A DNA stretch of 64,000 nt from Bin87 sp965204395. GTDB lineage: Bacteria; Chloroflexota; Dehalococcoidia; Lucifugimonadales; UBA3495. How positions within the stretch are numbered: position 1 is the stretch's first letter; each line of letters begins with the position of its first letter. Below the pieces are notes generated by a model that worked only from the letters and a program-made list of their open reading frames with translations, was not told the origin of the DNA and did not search any database. The DNA is taken from the NCBI GenBank assembly GCA_965204395.1, contig OZ241987.1, positions 2,728,001 to 2,792,000 of the forward strand, written 5' to 3'. A program made the position numbers and the translations under genes. Shown here piece after piece: positions 17,182-26,109 of the stretch.

Positions 17182-18684
17182 TTGATCAAGGACCGACAAG
17201 TCGCATTATTGAGGCAGAAACTTATGGAAGGAAAGACACAGGAAACGGCGGCGGCCATGGCCGGAATGAGCGTGCGTTCGGCGCGCAAATGGCAGAGTGG
17301 CCCGTTGCCGTCGGAGACGAAACAGGAGCGCTGGTGGCGCACCCGGTCCGACCCCTTCGACGGGGTTTGGGAAGAGGAGATTGAGCCCCTGCTGCGTGGC
17401 GATCCCACGGGCCGGCTGAAAGCAACGACAATTATCGAGTGGCTGGAGGAGCAGCATCCCGGCCGGTTCAGTGCGTCCCAGTTGCGCACCCTGCAACGAC
17501 GATTACAAGACTGGCGGGCGCTCAATGGACCCGATCAGGAGGTGTACTTCCCCCAGGAGCATCCGCCGGGACGGGAGGCCCAGATCGACTTCACCCATGG
17601 CAGCGCCCTGGGAGTTACCATCGCTGGTGAGCCCTATCCCCACCTGTTGTTCCAGCTCATCCTCAGCCATTCGGGCTGGCGCTACGCAGAGGTCGCCGCC
17701 GGCGAGACCTTCCTGGCGTTGCAGCAGGGATTGCAGGCCGCCCTCTGGACCCTGGGCGGCGTCCCAGAGGTGGTGCGCTCGGACAATGCCGCCGCCCTCA
17801 CCCACGAGATACGGCGCAGCCGAGCCAGGGCGCTAAACGACAATTACGCGGCCCTGCTGGAGCATTACGGTCTCCGCTCCACCCGCATCAATCGCGGCAA
17901 GAGCCACGAAAACGGCGTCGCCGAGCACGCCCACTACCGCTTGAAGGACGCTGTGGACCAGGCGCTGATCCTCCGCGGCAGCCGTGATTTCCACACCGAC
18001 GACGACTACGCCCAATTCGTCCAGGAGATGGTGGCCAAGCGCAATCGCCTGGTGATGGGGAAGCTGGAGCAGGAAATGGCTTGCCTACGGCCCCTGCCCC
18101 CAGCCCCTCTGCCGGAATACGTCAACTACCGTTCCAAGGTGCGCAAGTGGAGCACCATCCAAGCAGCCGGACGGACCTACAGCGTCCCCTCTCGGCTCAT
18201 TGGCAAGGAGGTAAAGATCCGCTTGTACTCCGATCATCTGGAAGTGTACTACAAGGGCCACCTGGTGGAACGCATGGCCCGGGTGCATGGTGAGGGGGAA
18301 ACCGGCGTCAATTACCGCCATGTCATCGGCTCGCTGGTGCGCAAGCCGGGAGCCTTTGCCCGCTACCGCTTCAGAGAGCAGCTGTTTCCCACCATGCACT
18401 TCCGGCTGGCCTACGACGCCCTCAGAGAGTGGCGGGGTGAGCGTGCCGACGTGGAGTATGTGCGGATCCTGCACCTGGCGGCGAAAACCATGGAAGCCAC
18501 GGTGGACAGCGCGCTGTCGCTGCTGCTGGAGGCCGGTCAGCCCTTCGACTACGCCGAGGTGCGGGACCTGGCCGAACCCAAGGTGCCCGAGGCTCCGGCG
18601 CTCACCCTGGTGGGTCAGCCTGACCTGAAGATCTACGATGGTTTGCTTACGGGCAGCCTGGCCGGGTCGGGGGTGTGCGGATGA
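17182..18684 (+). CDS. istA: IS21-family transposase IstA
   Basis: DDE recombinase of about 500 residues. It begins with a helix-turn-helix (MIKDRQVALLRQKLMEGKTQETAAAMAGMSVRSARKWQSG), followed by the rve core with PGREAQIDFTHGSALGV (first D), EVVRSDNAAALTHEI (second D) and GKSHENGVAEHAHYRLKDAVDQAL (catalytic E). The likely start is TTG at 17182, because the MIKDRQV end is conserved in IstA and GGAGG lies about 10 bases upstream; the ATG at 17224 is the alternative. It overlaps istB by 10 bases, the usual coupling. Confidence 0.92.
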   Translation: MIKDRQVALLRQKLMEGKTQETAAAMAGMSVRSARKWQSGPLPSETKQERWWRTRSDPFDGVWEEEIEPLLRGDPTGRLKATTIIEWLEEQHPGRFSASQLRTLQRRLQDWRALNGPDQEVYFPQEHPPGREAQIDFTHGSALGVTIAGEPYPHLLFQLILSHSGWRYAEVAAGETFLALQQGLQAALWTLGGVPEVVRSDNAAALTHEIRRSRARALNDNYAALLEHYGLRSTRINRGKSHENGVAEHAHYRLKDAVDQALILRGSRDFHTDDDYAQFVQEMVAKRNRLVMGKLEQEMACLRPLPPAPLPEYVNYRSKVRKWSTIQAAGRTYSVPSRLIGKEVKIRLYSDHLEVYYKGHLVERMARVHGEGETGVNYRHVIGSLVRKPGAFARYRFREQLFPTMHFRLAYDALREWRGERADVEYVRILHLAAKTMEATVDSALSLLLEAGQPFDYAEVRDLAEPKVPEAPALTLVGQPDLKIYDGLLTGSLAGSGVCG

Positions 18685-19463
18685 TGGACACCGACACCAG
18701 CGTCATGCGGGATCGCATCGGCCAGCTCTGCCACCAATTCAAGCTGCCCACCATGGGCGCCCAGTCGGTGGCCCGTTTCACCGAAGCCGGCCACGGCGAC
18801 GCCCTGCCCACCTTCCTGGAGGTGCTGGAACAGGAAGCCGAGGATCGGCGCCACCGGCGCATCAACCGGCTGCGCAAGGAGTCCCGGCTGCCCTCAGGCA
18901 AGACCTGGGAGACCTTCGAGCACGACCGGGTGCCGCTGGTGCTTCGCCAGCAACTGGATCAACTGGCCCAGGGCAGCTTCGTGGAACACGGCGTCAACGT
19001 GCTGGCTTTCGGTCTGCCCGGCACCGGTAAGACCCACGCCTTGTGCGCCCTGGGCCACCAGCTGGTGGAAACCGGCCACTCCGTCCTCTTCGCCCCAGCC
19101 TATCGCCTGGTGCAGGACCTCCTCGCCGCCAAACGCGACTTCGCCCTGCCCCGGCAACTGCGCAAGCTGGATAACTTCGACTTCCTCCTCCTGGACGACC
19201 TGGGCTACCTGCCCCAGGGTACCGAGGAGTCTGAGGTCCTCTTCACCCTGATCGCAGAACGCTACGAGCGGAGGTCGCTGGGCATCACCTCCAACCTGGT
19301 CTTCTCGGAGTGGGAACGTATCTTCGCCAACCCCATGGCCACCGCCGCGGCGATTGACCGGGTGGTGCACCACTCCGTCATCTTGGAGTTTGACGTCCCC
19401 AGCTACCGGACTGATGCCGCCCAGCAACGGGGCCAGTCAGAGGAGGTGAACCGGCAAAACTAA
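18675..19463 (+). CDS. istB: IS21-family helper ATPase IstB
   Basis: AAA+ ATPase of 262 residues, DnaC-like, that assists target capture by IstA. Walker A is GLPGTGKTHALCALGHQL, Walker B is FLLLDDLGYLPQG, and RRSLGITSNLVFSEWERIF with RVVHHSVILEF completes the family signature. Overlaps the end of istA and stops 32 bases before the right end of the element. Appears intact. Confidence 0.93.
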   Translation: MRMMDTDTSVMRDRIGQLCHQFKLPTMGAQSVARFTEAGHGDALPTFLEVLEQEAEDRRHRRINRLRKESRLPSGKTWETFEHDRVPLVLRQQLDQLAQGSFVEHGVNVLAFGLPGTGKTHALCALGHQLVETGHSVLFAPAYRLVQDLLAAKRDFALPRQLRKLDNFDFLLLDDLGYLPQGTEESEVLFTLIAERYERRSLGITSNLVFSEWERIFANPMATAAAIDRVVHHSVILEFDVPSYRTDAAQQRGQSEEVNRQN

Positions 19464-19497
19464 TCGACGATAAATCGGCAAAAATAGTTGACGCGGG

Positions 19498-19885
19498 ACA
19501 CCAGGCCCTGCTCGAACACCTCGCGAACCTTGTCATGCAAAATCAGTTGGGCGCGGAACACCTGCAGCGTGCTCTTGGCAAAGGGCCGATCCTCGATCTC
19601 AATCCCCAACGCCACCTTCCAGCGAATGTCGAAGTCGGCCCTGGCCTTGGCCTCGGCGTCACTGACCTTGTCGTGGGTCTGCAACAGCAGCGCCGTGGCC
19701 AGAAGGCTCGGCGGCACGCTGACCCGCCCATTTTCCAGGCAGTACAACTCGGCGAAGTCGACGTCGGGGAACAATTGGCCCCGCAATGACGCCAGCAGCC
19801 CATAGAAGGTGTCCCTGCCCACCAGATCCAGGTACAACTGGTCCGCCTCCCAAAGCCCTCTCTGGTCGGATCGCTCGCCCAGCAT
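19498..19885 (-). pseudogene. IS1182-family transposase, N-terminal part
   Basis: About 129 residues from ATG at 19885: LYLDLVGRDTFYGLLASLRGQLFPDVDFAELYC, then SVPPSLLATALLLQTHDKVSDAEAKARADFDIRWKVALGIE. This is the DUF772-type N terminus of IS1182 enzymes. It stops at the IS21 element; the rest resumes at 17118. The remnant at 30031 is nearly identical. Confidence 0.88.
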
Positions 19886-19968
19886 GGTCTCACTTCACCC
19901 CGCTATCTCAGATGGCCCGGAGTATAACCCGCGACTCAATCAGCCAGGGTTTCCGGCCAGCTTTCTAG

Positions 19969-20620
19969 GCCAACAGCTACCGGTTCAAGCGAGACCGCAA
20001 GGGCTGGCGGGTGTTCGCCAGCACCGGCATGATGGAAGTGCCTGTTGTCACTGACCGGAGTCGTGGAGCCATCGGCGTAGACCCGAACGCCGATCACCTG
20101 GCGGTTTGTGAAACCGACGCATCGGGCAATCCGGTGCACGCTTTCAGCGAGGTGCCGTTGGTCACCAACGGCGATTCCGCCCATCAGACCGAGGCCGTCA
20201 TCGGCGACGCCGTGGCGGTCGTAGTGGGGCACGTCCGTGAAGCCGGCAAGCCCATCGTCATCGAAAGACTGGACTTCCGGCAGACGAAGGCGCCACTGGA
20301 GGGCGAGTCCCACAAGTACAGCCGGATGCTGTCCAGCTTCAGCTACGGCAGGGTCAAGGCGTACTTCATCTCTCGTGGCTACCGCCAGCGAGTGGAAGTA
20401 CATCAGGTCAACCCTGCCTACAGTTTCCGTAATTGGCAGGGTGAAGTTCATGGAGCGTTATGGGCTCAGCGTTCACCAGGCAGCGGCCCTGGTGCTGGCC
20501 CGGTCCACCTTTGGCGGACTCGGTTGTTCCGAGCGCATCCCCCGCCGGTGGGTGGCCCCCATCGGCACTTCCGTTCACGCCGCCTTTACTGTACCCAAGA
20601 GGTAGTACGTGAAGCACGTG
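19969..20620 (+). pseudogene. TnpB-like (IS200/IS605, IS1341-type) nuclease remnant
   Basis: Only the C-terminal half is left: YRFKRDRKGWRVFASTG, then VVTDRSRGAIGVDPNADHLAVCET with the first RuvC aspartate, PIVIERLDFRQTKA with the catalytic glutamate, and RYGLSVHQAAALVLAR. A single extra base near 20425 (NPAYSFRN where relatives read NPAY-SVIG) shifts the frame. A variant of the 15-bp palindrome at 20514 adds STFGG before LGCSERIPRR. The N-terminal part ends at the IS1182 element. TnpB proteins are RNA-guided nucleases; this one is dead. Confidence 0.8.
20514..20528. repeat. 15-bp palindromic element, variant (copy 8)
   Basis: TCCACCTTTGGCGGA, one arm mismatch, inside the tnpB remnant; in frame. 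Confidence 0.5.
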
Positions 20621-20635
20621 TGAATGTATTGGGGT

Positions 20636-20998
20636 TCAGTCCTGCAGAAACCCCCTGACGCGCTCCCTGCGACACCACTCCAGCGTGGGCAGCCCGTCCT
20701 GCCAGGCACGCCGCCTGATCTCACCCAGCGCCACCATGGCCAGTAACGCCTGCTCGCGGGTGTTGCCCAGATGACTGCCCGAGGCGCGCTCTGACCGCCG
20801 GGCAAACCCGGCCAGTATCTCGCCGATCTCTGCGGTGGTCAGATCCCCCGCAGCTGTCAGCAGAGCCGGTTCAATCAGGTTCATGGCATCGCAGATCTCG
20901 TCCAGCGCAGTGTCGATCTCCTCCTCGCCGTCAGCGCGGGCGATCGCCGCTTCGATCATCCGGAATGCATCTCTGATGATGCTCGCCTCGTCTCTCAT
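20636..20998 (-). CDS. Hypothetical helical protein, 120 residues
   Basis: Unrecognised, acidic and almost entirely helical: SIIRDAFRMIEAAIARADGEEEIDTALDEICDAMNLIEPALLTAA, then TAEIGEILAGFARRSERASG. It is the last gene of the minus-strand NERD-UvrD-NERD cluster, 73 bases after the NERD-like gene, so it is likely transcribed with them. It could be a regulator or inhibitor of the cluster, but nothing in its sequence proves this. Confidence 0.6.
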   Translation of the reverse strand: MRDEASIIRDAFRMIEAAIARADGEEEIDTALDEICDAMNLIEPALLTAAGDLTTAEIGEILAGFARRSERASGSHLGNTREQALLAMVALGEIRRRAWQDGLPTLEWCRRERVRGFLQD

Positions 20999-21071
20999 TA
21001 CGACCTCTCGGAAAGTTGCGCGATCACCGAAGTGTCGGCGGGGATCTCGGGCTCATATCCTGTCCTAGCTG

Positions 21072-21815
21072 CTACTGACCTTGCACGGTGATCAAGGAAG
21101 GTTCGTCGCCGTTGCCGCCGTAAACGATGGTGACATAGATGTTCATCACGTCCACCCGCTGTACCACGATCGCTCCGGCCGGACCCTGCACCGCCGAAGA
21201 CGCCTCGTCGGAAGGGGCATCGTCCGACGGGGTCTCTATCGCCGTTGCCGATTGGTCAGCCTCCTCGTCGTGGCGGTGCATCAACATCTGCACCTCTTCC
21301 TCGATGTACCTGCTGTTGAAATCGGGTCGCATCTCGGCTTCACTGGGGAGGTCGACCAGATTGCTCACCAGATCGCTTTGTCCGAAGAGCACGCGTACTT
21401 TCCTCTTCTGGGCCTCGGCCAGGATTCCCGCATCGGGTTCCATGTCGGGGAACACCAGCACCGGTATGGCATAGACGCCGATATCCGGTCGAGACTTGAG
21501 CTTGTCGCGGACGGCGTTCGCCGAACTCCAGGTGTCCTTCAACGGATCGGGCAACGGGACGGTTGTGCCCATCGCCTCCTGGCTCAGCCAATGGTCATCA
21601 CGCAGCCGGTATTGCCCGGGCATGAACTTTACCACCAGACGACCGATCCTTTCGAAGAAGACCACGCAATCCGGCGCCGCGTTCCGGGTGGCCACCCAGG
21701 GATGGAAGAGCGTCTGGCCGTTCCGGTCGCTGGATTCGAACTGCTCCCAGGCCTCCTGCTCAGTCGGGCTGAGGGGCCGGTCGGGGTTGGCGTTGACGGT
21801 CTTCACGGTTTCCAT
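21072..21815 (-). CDS. NERD-like nuclease-fold protein
   Basis: About 247 residues from the ATG at 21815; a GTG at 21848 in the same frame is an alternative start. It shares with the NERD protein at 23835 the order FFERIGRLVVKFMPGQYRLRDDHWL (where K matches the K of QVKGG) and the later IPVLVFPDMEPD segment. The C terminus is different: a Ser/Thr/Asp-rich linker (about residues 190-215) and a strand-rich end AIVVQRVDVMNIYVTIVYGGNGDEPSLITVQGQ. The canonical N-terminal acidic residues of NERD are not obvious, so it may be a non-catalytic relative. It is downstream of the helicase gene on the same strand. Confidence 0.65.
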   Translation of the reverse strand: METVKTVNANPDRPLSPTEQEAWEQFESSDRNGQTLFHPWVATRNAAPDCVVFFERIGRLVVKFMPGQYRLRDDHWLSQEAMGTTVPLPDPLKDTWSSANAVRDKLKSRPDIGVYAIPVLVFPDMEPDAGILAEAQKRKVRVLFGQSDLVSNLVDLPSEAEMRPDFNSRYIEEEVQMLMHRHDEEADQSATAIETPSDDAPSDEASSAVQGPAGAIVVQRVDVMNIYVTIVYGGNGDEPSLITVQGQ

Positions 21816-21974
21816 CCTTCGGAGCTCTGGGCTCGATTGTTGAATCACCCGCGCCTTTGCCCGAGGACGGAGACGACAGGCAATTCCAACGTCTCCGTCC
21901 TCTTTGCCGACACCGCGTTGCCATCGGTCGGACCCGGCGCTGCTCCAAAGGACGGTCGCTTACACCGGCCGGGG

Positions 21975-23708
21975 CTATGCCGGCAAGCGCTGGTTTCCCT
22001 GGTGGACGCGCATCCACACATCCACGCGCCGTAGGAATGGGATGGGCCTGGTCGTCGTGGCGACGCCTGAGGTTGTCCCGAACCGCTGGCGCTCCAGCGC
22101 GGTCCGGTCCATCTCGTCCCAGCGCGGCAGATCTTCCCAGGCGCCGGCGAAGCGCGGGTGAACGGGTCCTCCGCTGGTCAGCACCAGGAGGCGCCTGGCG
22201 CGGGAGAAGGCCACGTAGTGCTGGCGGGCGTGGTCAAGGTCCGCGACGCGGTGGGCGGGCTCGTAGGGCGGACGGGTCGAATGGCGGGCCAGGTCCCGTC
22301 CCGCCGGATCCACCTCCCGGTTGTCGAAATCCAGCGAGCCCACGATCACCACGTCCCACTCGCGACCTTTGGCCTGGTGGATGGTGGTGACGGTCACACC
22401 ATGGTCGTGTCGGTTTCCACGCTCCCCATCGGGTCCGGCGCCGGCCGAAAGCCGCCGCGCCGGTATGCCGGCGTGTTCGAGGGCGTCCAGGTAGGCCGCG
22501 GCCACGTCACCCCGCACCGAGTGCAGCAGCAGCGCCACTGGGTCGTAGCCGGCAATCACGCCTCGTTCCTTCAGGAACTTCAACATCTCCACCAGCTGCC
22601 GCTTCTCGTCGGCGGGGCTCCTGCCCTCGACGGCGATGACGGCCGGGTAATCGGCGCAACTGTTGGCTTGGTGGGGGACGATGGTCTTGTGGTGGCGGAA
22701 GGACGCGCCGCCGTCGGGTTTGGACCAGTCGGCCGCGTCCGCCATCCACCCGTCGTAGAATCCGACGATGGAGGGGTGGCTGCGGTAGTTCACGTTCAGC
22801 CTCGCCACCCTGCAGTCGTGGAAGCGTTCGGGGAACTCCAGGATGTTCCGCACGCTGGCGCCGCGGAAGCGGTACAGGCTCTGGTCATCGTCGCCCACCA
22901 CGCACAGGTTGCGGTGGCTGGCCGACATGCGGAGCAGTAGGCGTTCCTGGGCATAGCTGGTGTCCTGGTACTCGTCGCACATCAGGTGGTGGATGCCTCG
23001 GGAGAGCCCGCCTGCGATGGCGTCGTCGTCCAGGAGGCGCACGGCCCCGGTCTGCAGATGACCGAAATCCACCAGGTTCCCGTCCAGCAGCAGCTCCTCA
23101 TAGCGCCGGAAGCAGCGTCCCAGGGCGGCAAGGAACCGGTCCGGAGAGGCCCTCAGGTTCCAAGGGGATATGAGCTCGTCGCAGATGCGGTCGAAGTGCT
23201 TCTGGCCGTGCCTGATCACCAGGCGCGGCTCCCGCCAGCGCCAGCCGCCCCCTGCTAGGTCATCCAAGTCGGGTCCGAAGATGTCGTCAAAGCGCTCCGC
23301 CAGCAGGAGGCGCTCCTCCTCCTCGTTCAGGACCTGGAAATCGGGCCGGAGACCCGCCCGGTCGGCGTGGTCTCGGAGCAACGCGTGGCAGAGGCTGTGG
23401 ATAGTGCCGATGCGCACCCGTTCCCGACCCTCCCGGAACCCGGTTTCCTCGCTAAACGCGCGGAACTTTTGCCTCAGTTCCACGGCGGCGCGCTTGTTGT
23501 AGGTGCAGAGCACCAGCTCCCCAGGCTCGGCGGCTCCCAGCAGCAGGATGTTCACCGCCCGGAGGGCGATGGCCAAGGTCTTGCCGGTGCCGGGACCGGC
23601 CACCCCCAGTATCGGGCCGCTCAGGTGGGATATGAGCTCAAGCTGGCCCGGGTCCAGGCGGGGATGGCGGCGCAGCAATTCGCAGGCGATGTTCGGGGCG
23701 CTCTTCAT
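21975..23708 (-). CDS. UvrD/PcrA-type superfamily 1 helicase
   Basis: ATP-dependent 3'-5' DNA helicase of 577 residues. Motif I is GVAGPGTGKTLAIALRAVN (about 35-53), Ia CTYNKRAAVELRQK, II DEYQDTSYAQERL, III VVGDDDQSLYRFRGA, IV NVNYRSHPSIV, V VTVTTIHQAKGREWDVVIV and VI HYVAFSRARRLLVL. It is shorter than PcrA, with a reduced 2B region. It lies between a NERD protein gene and a NERD-like gene on the same strand, 126 and 159 bases apart. A helicase with NERD nucleases in trans recalls single-chain NERD-helicase defence proteins, but here the parts are separate. Confidence 0.9.
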   Translation of the reverse strand: MKSAPNIACELLRRHPRLDPGQLELISHLSGPILGVAGPGTGKTLAIALRAVNILLLGAAEPGELVLCTYNKRAAVELRQKFRAFSEETGFREGRERVRIGTIHSLCHALLRDHADRAGLRPDFQVLNEEEERLLLAERFDDIFGPDLDDLAGGGWRWREPRLVIRHGQKHFDRICDELISPWNLRASPDRFLAALGRCFRRYEELLLDGNLVDFGHLQTGAVRLLDDDAIAGGLSRGIHHLMCDEYQDTSYAQERLLLRMSASHRNLCVVGDDDQSLYRFRGASVRNILEFPERFHDCRVARLNVNYRSHPSIVGFYDGWMADAADWSKPDGGASFRHHKTIVPHQANSCADYPAVIAVEGRSPADEKRQLVEMLKFLKERGVIAGYDPVALLLHSVRGDVAAAYLDALEHAGIPARRLSAGAGPDGERGNRHDHGVTVTTIHQAKGREWDVVIVGSLDFDNREVDPAGRDLARHSTRPPYEPAHRVADLDHARQHYVAFSRARRLLVLTSGGPVHPRFAGAWEDLPRWDEMDRTALERQRFGTTSGVATTTRPIPFLRRVDVWMRVHQGNQRLPA

Positions 23709-23834
23709 GACAATTGGCTCCGGTATGGGATTTGGGCAGCGCGCGACGGTGGGCCCGTGGTTCGTGCGTCCATCGCGGCGGTCCGCAACTCCAGCATGTC
23801 AGAACCTGCGAAATCTCGCTGGCCGCATTCGCGT

Positions 23835-24569
23835 TCAGCGGCGCTCGATGACTCTCCTCATCTGAAAACAGTTGACCCGGCCGCTGACTCGCAGGATTTC
23901 GAGACCCGCTGACGACAGGGACAACGCGGGTTGATCAGGGAGACGCACGGGGGCGGATGGCGTTTGCATTGCATGGGATTCGTGCTTGCTGTGGGCCCAG
24001 TTCAGCCGGATCAGACCGTCGCTGACGGCAAACACCTCGTGGCTGATGCGCTCTGCGTCAAGGGCGGACGCCATGCCCCATTGCCGGCATATCTGCTCCA
24101 ATTGTTCCACCGGGTTGGCGTCCCCCCACAGGAGATGCACCGCCTTGCGCTTGGCAAGTCGCACCATGGACTCATCGGGCTCCATGTCGGGGAAGGCCAG
24201 CACCGCCGTGACGAAGGGATTGTAGTCGGTCTCCGCCAGCTCCGCGATGTCGTCATGAAGGTCCAGGGCTCCCAGCCAGGCCTCGTCCAGCGGCGAGGCA
24301 TCTATGGCCTTCAGTTCACGACGGGTGCGCAGATGCCACTCCCCGTCGATCAGCAGGTAGTGCCCTCCCTTCACCTGCAGGGCGAAACGGCCCAGGCTCT
24401 CCACCCACACGGCGAAATCCACCTCAATGCGCCCGTACCCTCGGCGCCACTCGTAGTACACGAACCCATCGCGGCCGCTTCTGGCCAGTCCTTCGTAGAT
24501 CCGGCGCTCCGCTCCCCGCTCGAGCATCTCGGCGCGGATGGGCGGAAATCTCTGTGGATACATTCTCAT
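23835..24569 (-). CDS. NERD-domain nuclease
   Basis: About 244 residues from the first ATG of MRMYPQRF, with AGGAG 11 bases upstream. The N-terminal half is a NERD domain: GAERRIYEGLARSGRDGFVYYEW, YGRIEVDFAVWVESLGRFALQVKGGHYLLIDGEWHLR, with E, D and the QVK lysine as probable PD-(D/E)xK-type catalytic residues. The C-terminal half, TAVLAFPDMEPDESMVRLAKRKAVHLLWGDAN, recurs in the other NERD-like genes of the window and may bind a partner. It is the first gene of the four-gene cluster ending at 20636. The role is inferred to be nucleic-acid cleavage. Confidence 0.8.
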   Translation of the reverse strand: MRMYPQRFPPIRAEMLERGAERRIYEGLARSGRDGFVYYEWRRGYGRIEVDFAVWVESLGRFALQVKGGHYLLIDGEWHLRTRRELKAIDASPLDEAWLGALDLHDDIAELAETDYNPFVTAVLAFPDMEPDESMVRLAKRKAVHLLWGDANPVEQLEQICRQWGMASALDAERISHEVFAVSDGLIRLNWAHSKHESHAMQTPSAPVRLPDQPALSLSSAGLEILRVSGRVNCFQMRRVIERR

Positions 24570-24936
24570 GTTGGTTGCTTCTCCTATTTTTTGGTGCGCC
24601 GGAGCGACGACCATTGAACGCACCGGTGGTGAACGGGCGGACCGCGGCCCCAGCGGAACGTGTGCCCAGCCAAACTCCGACCAATCGACCGAGTCTGCGA
24701 GAAAGGCTTGGGGTATCTGACACAGGTTCGCGCGTATCGAGGAGCGCAACCCTGGAAGTGCCCGGTTTGTCGTCTCCAAACCGTCGCTGCGCCATCGCCG
24801 GGAACCTGACGATGATCACGCCGGCGGGCGTCGCCGCCGGGGACGCCGCAGGATCGAGAAAGGAGCGACGGGCACAACGGACGAAGTAGGCGTCGTGGCG
24901 GTGCACGGTCTCCAGGCGCGCGGTTCGGCGTCTAAG
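24570..24936. other. Intergenic gap, no gene seen
   Basis: Upstream region of the NERD cluster and left flank of the IS701-like remnant. It may hold the cluster promoter. I see no clear -35/-10 pair, RNA or coding frame. Confidence 0.4.
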
Positions 24937-25407
24937 CTAGACTTTAGGCATTTTTAGAAAAGTAAAAGGACAGGGTAAGCTGGCCTGACCCTACTTTCCA
25001 CGGAAAGGCCCGACCATGCTCACCCTGCCCGCTGCCATTGTAGCCCTACTCCTTCCCTTCGCAACATTGTTCACCAACCCAACCTGGCGGAAGGCTCAAC
25101 TCCTGATGGTGGGCGCGATCCTCACTCCGGGTCAATGCACCGTGGCAGCAGCGCTGGGCGTCATGCGCCGCAGCGACCAGCGCGACTACGCCCGCTACCA
25201 TGAGGTGCTCAATCGGGCGGTGTGGTCATCTCGGGCAACCGCCCGAGTCCTGCTGGTGCTGCTGCTCCAACACTTGGACCGCGGCGACGGCCCCTTGGTC
25301 TTCGGCATCGACGAAACCCTGGAGCGGCGTCGCGGCGCCAAGATCAAGGCTCGGGGCATCTATCGTGACCCAGTACGTTCCAGCCGCCATCAACTGGTCA
25401 AGGCCAG

Positions 25408-25422
25408 TCCGCCATAGGCGGA
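25408..25422. repeat. 15-bp palindromic element (copy 9)
   Basis: TCCGCCATAGGCGGA in IS701-like copy 2; it stands in place of the 7 bp TGGCCTG of copy 1. Confidence 0.92.
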
Positions 25423-25544
25423 CGCTGGATCTCCCTGATGTGGCTGGGCAATGTGCCCTGGGCCGGCCGCCATTGGGCTTTGCCAGTGCTCACCGTGCTG
25501 GCACCCTCGACGCGGTACTACCAGCAACAGGGACGCCGGCACAA

Positions 25545-25559
25545 TCCGCCATAGGCGGA
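25545..25559. repeat. 15-bp palindromic element (copy 10)
   Basis: TCCGCCATAGGCGGA in IS701-like copy 2; it stands in place of the 7 bp GAAGCTC of copy 1. Confidence 0.92.
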
Positions 25560-25586
25560 ACCGACCGGGCCAGGCAGATGGTCATT

Positions 25587-25601
25587 TCCGCCTGAGGCGG
25601 A
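25587..25601. repeat. 15-bp palindromic element (copy 11)
   Basis: TCCGCCTGAGGCGGA in IS701-like copy 2; it stands in place of CAGCTG of copy 1. Copy 3 of the element has one at the same site (31113). Confidence 0.92.
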
Positions 25602-25828
25602 CGTCGCTGGCTGCCCCATCGCCCTCTGGTCCTGGTGGGAGATAACGGCTACGCCGTACTCGATCTGCTCCGCTGCTGCCAATCTCTTCGTGAACCCGTT
25701 ACCCTCATCGCCAGACTGCGCCTGGACGCCGCCCTCTACGCGCCAGCGCCGCCACGGCCGCCGGGTCAGAAAGGCCGGTCTGCCCTGAAAGGCCAGCGGC
25801 TACCCTCGCTTAGCGAAGTAGCGTTGTG

Positions 25829-26023
25829 AGGGCGGCGGCCCCGGTTGCCGTGGGCCAGTGCGGCAGCGCCACGTTCGCGGTAGGCGGCAAACATCCGGCG
25901 AGCGTGGCGCGGAGACACGCCCAGCAGCTCGGCGGCATCGGCGATGGGGACTTGGTATTCCAAAACGGAGTTGAGCACGGGGATTCTGGCTTGTTCTTTT
26001 TGGTTCAACGTAATGTCCTTCAT
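25829..26023 (-). pseudogene. N-terminal fragment of an ISNCY-like transposase
   Basis: About 65 residues from ATG at 26023: MKDITLNQKEQARIPVLNSVLEYQ, then ADAAELLGVSPRHARRMFAAYRERGAAALAHGNRGRRP. This helix-turn-helix followed by the GNRGR-P string is typical of ISNCY (IS1202-type) and related transposases. The frame ends against the IS701-like remnant, so the catalytic domain is missing. Confidence 0.65.
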
Positions 26024-26109
26024 CGGGACATTTTCGCTGACCAGTTAGCTGATGACAGAATCGTAGAACAGGAACAAATCTCGGTCAATGACGCTGAAAA
26101 TTGACAGGT

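Larger units (their letters stand above)
17119..19495 (+). mobile_element. IS21-family insertion sequence
   Basis: Two-gene element (istA, istB) inserted in the IS1182 transposase. The ends share the inverted block CGTC-ACTATTTTTGCCG (left near 17122-17139, right near 19476-19494). About 2.4 kb, the normal size. Both genes look intact, so this is a candidate active element. The exact outer bases and target duplication are not clear to me. Confidence 0.88.
15653..19968 (-). mobile_element. IS1182-family element interrupted by an IS21 element
   Basis: Its ends are inverted repeats of about 20 bp beginning CTAGAAAGC and GGCCGGAAA (15653 and, reversed, at 19968). Both ends begin with the palindromic tetramer CTAG, which may be the duplicated target. 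The IS21 element occupies 17119-19495. Joining the flanks restores one continuous transposase. A second remnant of the same element starts at 29948. Confidence 0.85.
24937..25828 (+). mobile_element. IS701-like element, copy 2 (3'-truncated)
   Basis: The left end CTAGACTTTAGGCATT matches copy 1. The element stops near 25815-25828, in the middle of the transposase, where it meets a remnant of a different transposase on the opposite strand. Confidence 0.85.
25016..25828 (+). pseudogene. IS701-like transposase, truncated and disrupted
   Basis: Aligns with the intact gene at 2614 through the GQKGRSALKGQR region, then ends. Three 15-bp palindromes replace short pieces of it: TGGCCTG at 25408, GAAGCTC at 25545, and CAGCTG at 25587 (bases as in copy 1). 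The first two shift the frame by 8; the third adds 9 and an in-frame TGA. Other differences are point changes only. Confidence 0.9.
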
